IMG/VR virus record: IMGVR_UViG_3300022751_000002
Coordinates: 1-53,640 of that record
Strand: one strand, 5' to 3'
Origin: a virus
DNA: 53,640 bases
The notes under the pieces: model-generated
The model's database searches: none
What the model saw: the letters and a program-made list of their open reading frames with translations, nothing else
Told to the model about the DNA's origin: nothing
Position numbers and translations under genes: made by a program
Shown here: one piece after another, positions 40,480 to 48,034 of the stretch
Layout of the letters: each line of letters begins with the position of its first letter
How positions within the stretch are numbered: the first letter of the stretch is position 1

Positions 40480-41091
40480 ATGGGAAAAGCCATCAAAGAA
40501 AAAGAAGTGAACGAAGAAGTTCAAGATGTACAAAAAGATTTTGAAATCAAATCTGCATCAATTAAAGACCATCAATGTACTTATGGTTATGAAATTTTAA
40601 CTGGTCCAACTCGCGGAGATCTTATTCCGGGGCGAAAAGGAGTTCATTTAATTCATGATGATTTGAATGAATGTTTTTCAGAGTTAAGCATTTTTCTAAT
40701 GCATATCGATGATTATTTCAAAAACGATGAGAACGTAAACAATCAAACTCCTTTATCAAAATTAGAGGAACATGAAGATTTAAATCGTTATTGGGTAACG
40801 GGTTTTAAAGTTACGGGATTCGACGAAAACAAATCAATTATTCTAACAGGTGAAAAATCTGTAACAAATGGATTGATCAAAATTGTTTCGCCGAAAATCA
40901 AACTTGATGGTACTTATTTGTACGTTGAAGAATTAAACGAAAGGCTGCGTATTGCTTTGAATGAAGTTGAAGCGTATATGAATGGTAAATCAGCGCCGAA
41001 ATTGGAACAAACCGAATTAGATCTTCAAGCTTTTGCACAAGAGGATAATTTACCAATTATTGGTGAAGATATGGAAAGCGCTGAAGTTTAA
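40480..41091 (+). CDS. Conserved phage protein, 203 aa
   Basis: MGKAIKEKEVNEEVQDVQKD, then YGYEILTGPTRGDLIPGRKG and a basic helical centre; an acidic C-terminus (EQTELDLQAFAQEDNLPIIG). An acidic tail is typical of single-stranded DNA binding partner proteins, but the family is not recognised. Preceded by the pseudoknot RNA; the helicase gene follows 3 nt later. Confidence 0.6.
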   Translation: MGKAIKEKEVNEEVQDVQKDFEIKSASIKDHQCTYGYEILTGPTRGDLIPGRKGVHLIHDDLNECFSELSIFLMHIDDYFKNDENVNNQTPLSKLEEHEDLNRYWVTGFKVTGFDENKSIILTGEKSVTNGLIKIVSPKIKLDGTYLYVEELNERLRIALNEVEAYMNGKSAPKLEQTELDLQAFAQEDNLPIIGEDMESAEV

Positions 41092-41094
41092 TTT

Positions 41095-42255
41095 ATGGTT
41101 TTTCAAGATCGTAAATATCAAAGTGATGCGATATCACATGGAATAAATTACCTTCTTGGCGATTCTAAAGAAAATGCATTACAGATACTACCGACAGGCT
41201 CAGGAAAGTCGGTAGTAATTGCAAAAATATTAGAGCCATTGCCCGGGAAAACAGTAATTCTTCAACCATCAAAAGAAATCTTAGAACAGAACTACGAAAA
41301 GTTTTCAAAATATGGCAGAGCTTCTATTTATTCAGCATCGGCCGGCCAAAAAGTAATTGATCGAATTACCTTTGCAACTATCGGTTCTATTATTGAAAAG
41401 CTTCATATGTTCAAAGGAACTGATTATTTCCTTATAGATGAATGCCATTTGTGTGGTCCGGAAAAAGGAATGTATCAAAAACTTTTTAAAGCTTTTCCAA
41501 AAGCTAAATTTTTAGGATTAACCGCAACGCCTTACCGCCTTACCCAAACTGAAGATGGGGCACAATTAATTTTCCTTACGCGCAGCCAACCAAGATTATT
41601 CCATAATGTCCTTTATTACGTTCAGAATTCAGTTTTATTTGATGCCGGATATTTGGCTAAACTAAGATATTTCTCTTATGATGTAGTTGACAGGTCTAAA
41701 CTAGAAATGAATAGCTCAGGAACCGACTTTACAACAGCGAGTTTAAGCCGATTATATAAATCGATAGACATGCCCTCGAAAATTGTAATGTACGCTAAAA
41801 TGATACTTTCTAAGCGAAAAAACGTTTTGATATTTTGTGCTACTATAGTCGAAGCCACAATTGTGATGCGTAGAATGCCGGGATCAGCTTTATTAACTTC
41901 AGAAACAAAAACTGTTGATAGAGAAAGAATATTGATGGATTTTAAAAAAGGCAGAATAAAATGTTTAGTGAATTGCTCGGTGCTCACAACCGGATTCGAT
42001 TATCCCGGATTAGAAGCTGTTTTGATTGCCCGTTCTACAATGTCATTATCATTATATTATCAGATTGTTGGTCGTGTAATGCGTATTTTCACCTATCCTG
42101 ATGGAACAAAAAAAGAAGGTTGGGTTGTAGATTTGGGAGGAAATATAAATTTCTTCGGAAAGATTGAAACAATGATCATCGAGGAACCTAAAAAAGGTCA
42201 GTTTTCTATATGGAACAATGGTCGGCAGTTAACCAACGTGCCATTAATTAAATAA
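41095..42255 (+). CDS. SF2 DEAD/DEAH-type helicase
   Basis: 386 residues with motif I PTGSGKS (33-39), motif II DECH (about 116-119), motif III TATPYR (about 143-148) and motif VI QIVGRVMR (about 322-329). This is a superfamily 2 DNA/RNA helicase of the type found in phage replication regions (UvsW/RecG-like roles). No Zn domain is visible. The start overlaps no other gene and follows by 3 nt. Confidence 0.9.
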   Translation: MVFQDRKYQSDAISHGINYLLGDSKENALQILPTGSGKSVVIAKILEPLPGKTVILQPSKEILEQNYEKFSKYGRASIYSASAGQKVIDRITFATIGSIIEKLHMFKGTDYFLIDECHLCGPEKGMYQKLFKAFPKAKFLGLTATPYRLTQTEDGAQLIFLTRSQPRLFHNVLYYVQNSVLFDAGYLAKLRYFSYDVVDRSKLEMNSSGTDFTTASLSRLYKSIDMPSKIVMYAKMILSKRKNVLIFCATIVEATIVMRRMPGSALLTSETKTVDRERILMDFKKGRIKCLVNCSVLTTGFDYPGLEAVLIARSTMSLSLYYQIVGRVMRIFTYPDGTKKEGWVVDLGGNINFFGKIETMIIEEPKKGQFSIWNNGRQLTNVPLIK

Positions 42256-42272
42256 CTTTAATAATAAATATT

Positions 42273-42905
42273 ATGAAAAAAATAAACATGACTGAGCAAT
42301 TAGAACAGTTAATTTCTGAAGAATCACGGATTAAAGAAATGCATTTAAAGGAATTTTGGAGTAAAAACCAAATGACTGAAAAATTATTCACAGTAGATCG
42401 TTTAGGAACTATTAGAGAAATTGAAATCACAGGAAATCATATTGGTTATCTATTTGAAGATAGAAATATTTGGCGACCGAATTATGATAAAGAAAAAAGA
42501 CCAAGCAAAAATTTAGTCGTTGCGTATATTGAATATGTAGAATCAATAAAAACCGCTGAACAGGTTGTTTATATTGATTATCGTGATAGGGGTACAGGCT
42601 GTTATAAATATTCTGATTTAATAAAAGAACCTCATTTTGCATTTAATGAATTTGAATTACAAACAGAATCAAAAAGGCTTTCTGAAACTTATGCACCAAA
42701 AGAAAATCATACTGCATGCGGTTATTGCGGAAAACAAACGCCTAATGATAAATTAGTAAATAGTACTATTATCGGGCGTGGGAGAAAAGAAGTTTATAAC
42801 GATTGGAAAAGACGTTATGAAAGCAAAGCAGTTGTAACTCATGAACCTATGAAATTTTGTTCAGGAACTTGCGCAGGAAATGAACAAATGTCACGTGAAG
42901 GATAA
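42273..42905 (+). CDS. Zinc-finger-containing protein, 210 aa
   Basis: MKKINMTEQLEQLISEESRI, a helical N-terminus, then a C-terminal CGYCGKQTP and FCSGTCAGNEQ, which form a four-Cys zinc ribbon (about residues 150-205). Contains DRGTGCYKYSDLI. Likely binds nucleic acid; downstream of the helicase. Family not recognised. Confidence 0.65.
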   Translation: MKKINMTEQLEQLISEESRIKEMHLKEFWSKNQMTEKLFTVDRLGTIREIEITGNHIGYLFEDRNIWRPNYDKEKRPSKNLVVAYIEYVESIKTAEQVVYIDYRDRGTGCYKYSDLIKEPHFAFNEFELQTESKRLSETYAPKENHTACGYCGKQTPNDKLVNSTIIGRGRKEVYNDWKRRYESKAVVTHEPMKFCSGTCAGNEQMSREG

Positions 42906-42920
42906 TTTAAATTAGAAATC

Positions 42921-43175
42921 ATGCCAACATGGAGAGAACACGCATCGCCAATTATAGCAAAAGTAATTGCTGATAATAAAGGAAAAACACCAAATGAAAT
43001 AAAAAAGGCTTTACATTCTGCCTATCCTTATGGAGAACGAGCCCGACACCCGTATAAAATATGGTGTGATGAAATAAAAGTTCAATTAAAAACGAAAGTT
43101 TCAAATTTAAAACCTCAAACGGAAAATCAGATTGATTTATTTGATATGATCCAGGAAGTGGAAAAAGAAAAGTAA
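42921..43175 (+). CDS. Conserved small phage protein, 84 aa
   Basis: MPTWREHASPIIAKVIADNK then ALHSAYPYGERARHPYKIW. The WREHASPIIA and YPYGER(x)HPYKIW motifs recur in Bacteroidetes phage hypotheticals. No function known to me. Confidence 0.65.
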   Translation: MPTWREHASPIIAKVIADNKGKTPNEIKKALHSAYPYGERARHPYKIWCDEIKVQLKTKVSNLKPQTENQIDLFDMIQEVEKEK

Positions 43176-43192
43176 TTTAAAAATTTATTATT

Positions 43193-43534
43193 ATGAAAAC
43201 AGGAATTGAGTTAATCACAGAAGAAAGACAAAAGCAAATCACAAAACATGGTTTTACGGCCGAGCACCACGCTTTAAATTCTGAAAAATGGTATAAAGAA
43301 TATCAATTAACAACATGCGCTAGTTTACTTATACACCAAGATCAGGAAAACGGATTAAATGACGCTTTAATTGATTTAGGAAAATCACAATTAAACAATT
43401 GGGATTTAGATTGGTTTGATAATATGATGCGTAGACCCGATAAAGAACGTTTAATTATTGCGGGTGCTTTAATTGCTGCCGAATTAGATCGTTTGAATTA
43501 TATTGAAGAAAATAACATTTCAGGAAGAGTGTAA
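43193..43534 (+). CDS. Conserved phage protein, possible nucleotide-pool link
   Basis: 113 residues: GIELITEERQKQITKHGFTA at the start and ERLIIAGALIAAELDRLNYI at the end. The GxELIxEERxxQ...EH / LIxAGALIAAEIDR pattern is shared by phage proteins and by the N-terminal region of phage dATP/dGTP diphosphohydrolases. The catalytic MazG-like residues are not evident, so function is not claimed. Confidence 0.6.
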   Translation: MKTGIELITEERQKQITKHGFTAEHHALNSEKWYKEYQLTTCASLLIHQDQENGLNDALIDLGKSQLNNWDLDWFDNMMRRPDKERLIIAGALIAAELDRLNYIEENNISGRV

Positions 43535-43594
43535 TTTAAAATCATTATAAATTACCTTAAATTGTTTGTAAATTCAAATAAATGTGTATTTTTG
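43535..43594 (+). promoter_or_regulatory. Palindrome-type promoter of RNA 2
   Basis: TTTAAAATCATTATAAA (43535-43551) is centred 44 nt upstream of TATTTTTG (43587-43594). The palindrome overlaps the stop codon region of the preceding gene. Drives the pseudoknot RNA and the following operon. Confidence 0.72.
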
Positions 43595-43599
43595 CTACT

Positions 43600-43705
43600 G
43601 TATTGAAGTGAGACGCAATACCAACTACAGTAACATAACGGAAAATATTATACAAGTCCTATCAGGGCGGCACGTCTCACACCTTTGCTAAACTGATAGG
43701 ATTTT
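43600..43705 (+). ncRNA. Crossing-helix (pseudoknot) RNA 2
   Basis: GTGAGACG (43608-43615) pairs with CGTCTCAC (43673-43680), and TCCTATCAG (43657-43665) pairs with CTGATAGGA (43693-43701, plus two weaker pairs). The order is a-b-a'-b', the same as RNA 1, and the linker between b and a' is 7 nt in both. The sequences are otherwise unrelated. The last stem is followed by TTTTG and could weakly terminate. It also holds GAAGT and AGTAACAT, words seen in the hairpin loop at 2536-2551. Confidence 0.6.
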
Positions 43706-43726
43706 GCTATTTAAATACTTTTTATT

Positions 43727-43948
43727 ATGATAACACCAAAACAACAAGCAGGAAATCTAATTGAAGATTTTTTATACAATCATACTCAATCGGGAGGCAT
43801 AGGAATAACCGAAAAACAAGCGATTAATTTTGCTTTAATTACTGCTAAAAAAATGCATTATGAATTATCAGATCTTCCACGCATTCCATACAATGAAAAA
43901 AGAACAGATTATTGGAAAATGGTAATTTATGAACTTGAAAAACTTTAA
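43727..43948 (+). CDS. Small helical protein, 73 aa
   Basis: MITPKQQAGNLIEDFLYNHT, ending TDYWKMVIYELEKL. This C-terminus and length match the minus-strand protein at 25706-25915 (SDWWKKVKYEIKEL). Both belong to a family typical of Bacteroidetes phages, function unknown. First gene downstream of RNA 2. Confidence 0.65.
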   Translation: MITPKQQAGNLIEDFLYNHTQSGGIGITEKQAINFALITAKKMHYELSDLPRIPYNEKRTDYWKMVIYELEKL

Positions 43949-43951
43949 GTC

Positions 43952-44320
43952 ATGGAAACCAAAACAACAGCCTTAAGGCGTGAATTACTCACGCGCCTAG
44001 TAAATGAATACGGAAATAAACCGAAAGCTTATGTTGTTAAAAAAGCAAAAGAAAGGGGTATTTATCCTTATGATGAAGATGATAACGAGGTTTATTGTTT
44101 GATCAATGCTTTTGCCGTTTTTCATAAAATGCCTTTTGGGTATATTGAACCTGAAAAACCTAAAAACGAAATTGTTTTCGAAATGGATCCGGAAAAAGAT
44201 ATTGAAAAGCCAAATGAACTCGAAATAGACGCGTTTTATGAATCATTAATTAAACAACGCGATTCTCTATCAAAAAAACTTTTGGCTTTAAATAAGCTTA
44301 TTGAAACTTATAAAACTTGA
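43952..44320 (+). CDS. Hypothetical protein, 122 aa
   Basis: METKTTALRRELLTRLVNEY with a basic helix-turn-helix-like N-terminus (KPKAYVVKKAKERGIYPYDE) and a C-terminal coiled coil (LIKQRDSLSKKLLALNKLIE). May bind DNA; not recognised. Confidence 0.6.
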   Translation: METKTTALRRELLTRLVNEYGNKPKAYVVKKAKERGIYPYDEDDNEVYCLINAFAVFHKMPFGYIEPEKPKNEIVFEMDPEKDIEKPNELEIDAFYESLIKQRDSLSKKLLALNKLIETYKT

Positions 44321-44322
44321 TT

Positions 44323-45228
44323 ATGGCTGAGAACAAAAATAAAGTAATTGTGTATGCTGATTGGATACATAAATTTGAAGAACTTGAAGATGATGAAGCA
44401 GGAAGATTGATTAAGCACTTTTTTAGGTACATTAACGACTTAAATCCTGACCCCCCTGACAGAACTACCAAATTAATGTTTATCGACATTAAAAACACTT
44501 TAAAAAGAGATTTGGATAAATGGGAGGAAAAAAGCCCTGAAAGGATTGAAAAAGCTAGGCTTGCCGGAATTGCAAGTGCTGAAGCTCGTAAGATCAAAAA
44601 GGAACTAAATTCAACTAACGAGTTGAAAAATCAACTAAACCCAACTAAATCAACCGTAAGTGTAAGTGTTAGTGTTAGTGATACTGTAAACGTAAGTGTT
44701 AGTGAAAAAGAAAAACTTAAGATATTAAATAGTTTTCTATTGTCCGAAATTAAAATTTCGAACGATAATAATTTTTTAAATTTTGGTGAACATGTAATTT
44801 CAATTTCAGAAAAAGAAAGAATTAATTTTAAAACAGCAGTTTGGTTTCAAAAATTATTCATAAAAAATTTGAAAGAAAAAAATTCTCCCACCTCAACACA
44901 GGAAAAAGCAAAGTATAAAAGTTATGTTGATCCGATTCGTTTGATGTTTGATGTTGATAAAGTCACTCAGGAGCAAATAAAGACTGCCTATGAATTTTTA
45001 AATTCAATTGATGGTGAGTTTTGGAAAAAAAATATTCTTTCAACTGAAACGCTTAGAAAGCAAATTCAAAAATTAATAATTCAAAAAAATAGTTCAAATG
45101 GAAAATCAGAACAACAATTTACCGGAAATACAAAAACCCGCGCAAGATTTAGCATTGCTAGAGCAGAACAAACCTTACTTGCTGACGCTGAAAGAAAACG
45201 AACCGAAATGGAAAACCGTAACGGCTAA
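44323..45228 (+). CDS. Replication initiator / DUF6291-like protein
   Basis: ATG 44323 chosen (MAENKNKVIVYADWIHKFEE), 3 nt after the previous stop; TTG 44317 would overlap it. The N-domain (DDEAGRLIKHFFRYINDLNP, KLMFIDIKNTLKRDLDKWEE) matches what I recall of DUF6291 proteins, usually followed by a variable Ser/Val linker and a C-terminal domain, and found where phage replication initiators occur. The linker here is a repetitive SVSVSVSD stretch. Its last 131 nt also encode the start of the next gene in another frame. Confidence 0.65.
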   Translation: MAENKNKVIVYADWIHKFEELEDDEAGRLIKHFFRYINDLNPDPPDRTTKLMFIDIKNTLKRDLDKWEEKSPERIEKARLAGIASAEARKIKKELNSTNELKNQLNPTKSTVSVSVSVSDTVNVSVSEKEKLKILNSFLLSEIKISNDNNFLNFGEHVISISEKERINFKTAVWFQKLFIKNLKEKNSPTSTQEKAKYKSYVDPIRLMFDVDKVTQEQIKTAYEFLNSIDGEFWKKNILSTETLRKQIQKLIIQKNSSNGKSEQQFTGNTKTRARFSIARAEQTLLADAERKRTEMENRNG

Positions 45229-45925
45229 CGAAAAAGAAAGTTGTTTAGATTTCATGTTAGATATTTTGAATATTAAAATTGTTACTCAGGATGAACAGGA
45301 TGAAGTTGATAGGCAAATGATTTTGATTGCTGATATTATCAATTCTCATTTTTCAAATCTTACACCATCAGAGATAAAAGAAGCGTTTAAGCTTTATGTT
45401 TCTAAAAAATTTTTTGATGTAAAAGTTTTTCGATTAGTTGATTGTGTTGCCGTTGGTGAAATTTTGAATGCATACATAGAATATAGAAACGCAGCAGTTG
45501 AACCTTTTTTGGTTAAAAGACAAAATTTATTAAATGCGCCAATAGAAAAATCAGAATCAGAAAAGCAAAAAATCAGAACTGAATTTATTAAAATGGTTTT
45601 CAATGAAATAATCGAAAAAGGTTTTTGTTCTGATGCGTGGTATATTTTTAGACAATTGGAAGATCTTAAAAAGATAGATATTTCAAATGAAGAAAAGATC
45701 GAATTGTTTAAAAAAGAAATGGCTGTTTATATTCCTGCAGAACGCCAAAGAATCATCAAACAAAATCCTTTAGATTTTAAATTTAAAATATCTGCGTTCG
45801 AAAAAACATATCAAAACGGAAAAAAACCGATTGCAGTTCAAAATAAATGCAGAAGTATGTTGGTTTCTGATTATATTTTGAGATCAAAAATCACCTTAGA
45901 AGAATTATTAACCATTTTAAAATAA
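45098..45925 (+). CDS. Hypothetical protein, 275 aa
   Basis: MENQNNNLPEIQKPAQDLAL; helical, with the repeated Leu-Lys-Glu pattern of replication accessory proteins. The first 131 nt lie within the previous gene in frame +1 relative to it. Both readings look like real protein (here LLEQNKPYLLTLKENEPKWK). If this start is wrong, the next in-frame ATG would be near 45208 or later. No family recognised. Confidence 0.6.
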   Translation: MENQNNNLPEIQKPAQDLALLEQNKPYLLTLKENEPKWKTVTANEKESCLDFMLDILNIKIVTQDEQDEVDRQMILIADIINSHFSNLTPSEIKEAFKLYVSKKFFDVKVFRLVDCVAVGEILNAYIEYRNAAVEPFLVKRQNLLNAPIEKSESEKQKIRTEFIKMVFNEIIEKGFCSDAWYIFRQLEDLKKIDISNEEKIELFKKEMAVYIPAERQRIIKQNPLDFKFKISAFEKTYQNGKKPIAVQNKCRSMLVSDYILRSKITLEELLTILK

Positions 45926-45929
45926 AATT

Positions 45930-46712
45930 ATGCCATATTTTAAAGCATTTATCAGAGTTGTAAAATCAATTAATTTAGATCAAGGCTACAGTAATATGTT
46001 TGGATCTGAAAACGTAATTGAAGAAAGATTCATCGAATCAGAATCTAAAGAATCTGTTAAACAATATATTTTAGAGAAATATCCTCAGTTCTTTCAAAAC
46101 GGAAAAGTTTATAGTCGTGAAACAAAAGACGAAGCACAATTTTTTTATCTACTAATTTACCCACTTTATAGTTATGAGGTTACTTTGGCCACTTCAGGAG
46201 AATGGAAATGTAGTGAATGCGGTCAAGTTCATCAAAGTGAATATCATTCAAGACCTCGAACATATGATCGTATTTTTCCAGATAAACTTTTTTGCAATTC
46301 ACCTGCCGATACATGTTTAAATAACCATAAAAAAGAATATTATAAAGATGTAGAATTGCCGGATGATGAATGTTACATTAAAAAAGATTCTCCAAACTAT
46401 ATTTATAAAATTACCGAGAAATCAACATCAAAATGCTACATTGGCAAAACTCGTAACGCTCCTTTTTTTAGATGGTGGAATCATTTAAAACACAGCAATA
46501 GCCCTTTTGGTTTGTATTTATCTAAAACAAAACTAAGTGATTGGATATTTGAAGTGTTAGAAGAATTACCTGCCGAAATAGAAGATTCAGAAGTTTTTAG
46601 AATTGAAAGCGAATATATTGTTAAACATGATTGTTTAAACAACGGTTTTAATTCATTGATAAGCAATAAAAAAGTTATTAAAACAGAATCTAATCAATTA
46701 GAATTATTATGA
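45930..46712 (+). CDS. GIY-YIG nuclease with N-terminal zinc ribbon
   Basis: 260 residues. A Cys4-like zinc site, CSECG (about 92-96) with FCNSPADTCLN (127-137), is followed by a GIY-YIG domain: NYIYKITEKSTSKCYIGKT (about 155-173), then Arg in RNAPFFRWW and Glu in the C-part (IESEYIV). It is a stand-alone DNA endonuclease, either homing-type or acting in recombination. Overlaps the next gene by 4 nt (ATGA). Confidence 0.82.
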   Translation: MPYFKAFIRVVKSINLDQGYSNMFGSENVIEERFIESESKESVKQYILEKYPQFFQNGKVYSRETKDEAQFFYLLIYPLYSYEVTLATSGEWKCSECGQVHQSEYHSRPRTYDRIFPDKLFCNSPADTCLNNHKKEYYKDVELPDDECYIKKDSPNYIYKITEKSTSKCYIGKTRNAPFFRWWNHLKHSNSPFGLYLSKTKLSDWIFEVLEELPAEIEDSEVFRIESEYIVKHDCLNNGFNSLISNKKVIKTESNQLELL

Positions 46713-47344
46713 CTGAAAAATCAATTCAAAAAGCGCTATTTCGTGCATTCAGTTCGCACAAATATAAATTCACTAATGTTTACTACTTCGGCAATGAATC
46801 AGACTTTCTGAGCTTCTTAGATTCCGGTTTCTGTTATGAATGTGAAATTAAGATCAGCCGTTCAGATTTCAAAGCTGATTTTAAGAAAGAGAAACACACT
46901 ATTCATAAGGTCAATGAGATAAAAGGAAATCTGTTTCTTAGAAAAACAGGCAACAATTATGAAACAAATTTATCTTGGGAATTTTGCAAAAACTTTCCTC
47001 AGCTTATAGAATCACAAGAATTTTCAAGAAATGAATATGCTGATAGAGAATTTGTAGAAGTAAAAAGAGTTTATTATAAAGCACATACCTGCTCGGGTGT
47101 TGAATTTTGTTCACACGATAACAAGTTAATACCAAATAAGTTTTTTTATGTTGTACCTAAGGGATTGATCAGCAAAGAAGAAGTTCCGGAATACGCAGGA
47201 TTAATTTATGTTGATGAATTTGGAGAATGCACCAAAATTAAAGATGGAAAATTTTTGCATAAAGATAAGCTCGATGTGAAAAAGTTATTTGCAAAATGTT
47301 ATTACGCTTACGAAGAAAAATTAATTGAAAAACTTAGATCATGA
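46709..47344 (+). CDS. PD-(D/E)XK-like (MmcB-type) protein
   Basis: 211 residues. SGFCYECEIKISRSDFKADF (about 35-54) has the E-x-K core of restriction-like nucleases of the MmcB/DUF kind, and KFFYVVPKGLISKEEVPEYA GLIYV (about 145-168, split here) is the usual trailing motif. A nuclease or DNA-repair role is likely. Linked by ATGA overlaps to both neighbours. Confidence 0.7.
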   Translation: MTEKSIQKALFRAFSSHKYKFTNVYYFGNESDFLSFLDSGFCYECEIKISRSDFKADFKKEKHTIHKVNEIKGNLFLRKTGNNYETNLSWEFCKNFPQLIESQEFSRNEYADREFVEVKRVYYKAHTCSGVEFCSHDNKLIPNKFFYVVPKGLISKEEVPEYAGLIYVDEFGECTKIKDGKFLHKDKLDVKKLFAKCYYAYEEKLIEKLRS

Positions 47345-47607
47345 CACTAACACCACAAGTTGTAAAAGAATTTAAAAGATTAATAAATAATCCAAAGGAA
47401 AATAATTTAACATTTCCTGCATTTAATGATATATTGGAAAAATCAGATATGCCAATAGCGAAGCATTTATGTTTTGATAAATATATTGCTATTATAAATA
47501 ATAGGCATTTGCCTAAAGCTATTTTTTATATTATCATGGACGAAGAATTTGAAGTAAAAAAAACTGATGATGGTGATTTGGGATATTGTGTAAAATTTAA
47601 AATCTAA
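47341..47607 (+). CDS. Hypothetical protein, 88 aa
   Basis: MTLTPQVVKEFKRLINNPKE; ATGA overlap with the upstream gene. Mixed alpha/beta, with a C-terminal acidic strand region (DEEFEVKKTDDGDLGYCVKF). Unknown. Confidence 0.6.
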   Translation: MTLTPQVVKEFKRLINNPKENNLTFPAFNDILEKSDMPIAKHLCFDKYIAIINNRHLPKAIFYIIMDEEFEVKKTDDGDLGYCVKFKI

Positions 47608-47612
47608 AAACT

Positions 47613-47951
47613 ATGAAAAATTTACAAATGTCATTAAAAACTAAGTGGTTTGAAATGACTAAAGCAGGAATTAAGAAAGAGGATTATCGCGAAATAACTC
47701 CTTATTGGATTTCACGTTTAACCAAAGGAGAAAACTTTTCAATTATTGAAAATGAAGATGGTGTAGAAATTAATGCTGAATTTAAACATTTTGATTTCAA
47801 TGTTATGACATTGGGTTATCCAAAATCAGGAGATACCGAAAGGACTTTAAAAATTGAGCATGCAGGAATAGAAATACGAACCGGAAATCCGGAATGGGGG
47901 GCAGAGCCAGGTAAGTTGTATTTTGTAATTAAGCACGGAATTGTAATTTAA
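47613..47951 (+). CDS. ASCH-domain-like protein
   Basis: 112 residues with LQMSLKTKWFEMTKAGIKKE followed by YREITPYW, matching the pattern of the phage ASCH-like family (K-x-YRE-x-x-x-Y), RNA-binding PUA-like fold proteins. The end WGAEPGKLYFVIKHG also fits. Substrate unknown. Last gene of this operon; a palindrome promoter overlaps its end. Confidence 0.75.
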   Translation: MKNLQMSLKTKWFEMTKAGIKKEDYREITPYWISRLTKGENFSIIENEDGVEINAEFKHFDFNVMTLGYPKSGDTERTLKIEHAGIEIRTGNPEWGAEPGKLYFVIKHGIVI

Positions 47952-48006
47952 AATAATTCTAAACTACGTTTCAATGTATTTTGTGTTTGTATAAAAAGTA
48001 CATTTA
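47947..48006 (+). promoter_or_regulatory. Palindrome-type promoter of the helicase-methylase operon
   Basis: TTTAAAATAATTCTAAA (47947-47963) is centred 44 nt upstream of TACATTTA (47999-48006); TTTTG is 15 nt before the box. CTAAACTACG follows the palindrome as in the minus-strand promoter at 26.6 kb. Confidence 0.77.
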
Positions 48007-48034
48007 CGTATAATTAAAAAGTAAAATAAATAAA

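Noticed and set aside
44656-44706. Repeated AGTGT/AGTGA units, considered as a CRISPR or iteron array
   Set aside because: The repeat is short, in frame, and encodes the Ser-Val linker of the initiator-like protein. There are no spacers.
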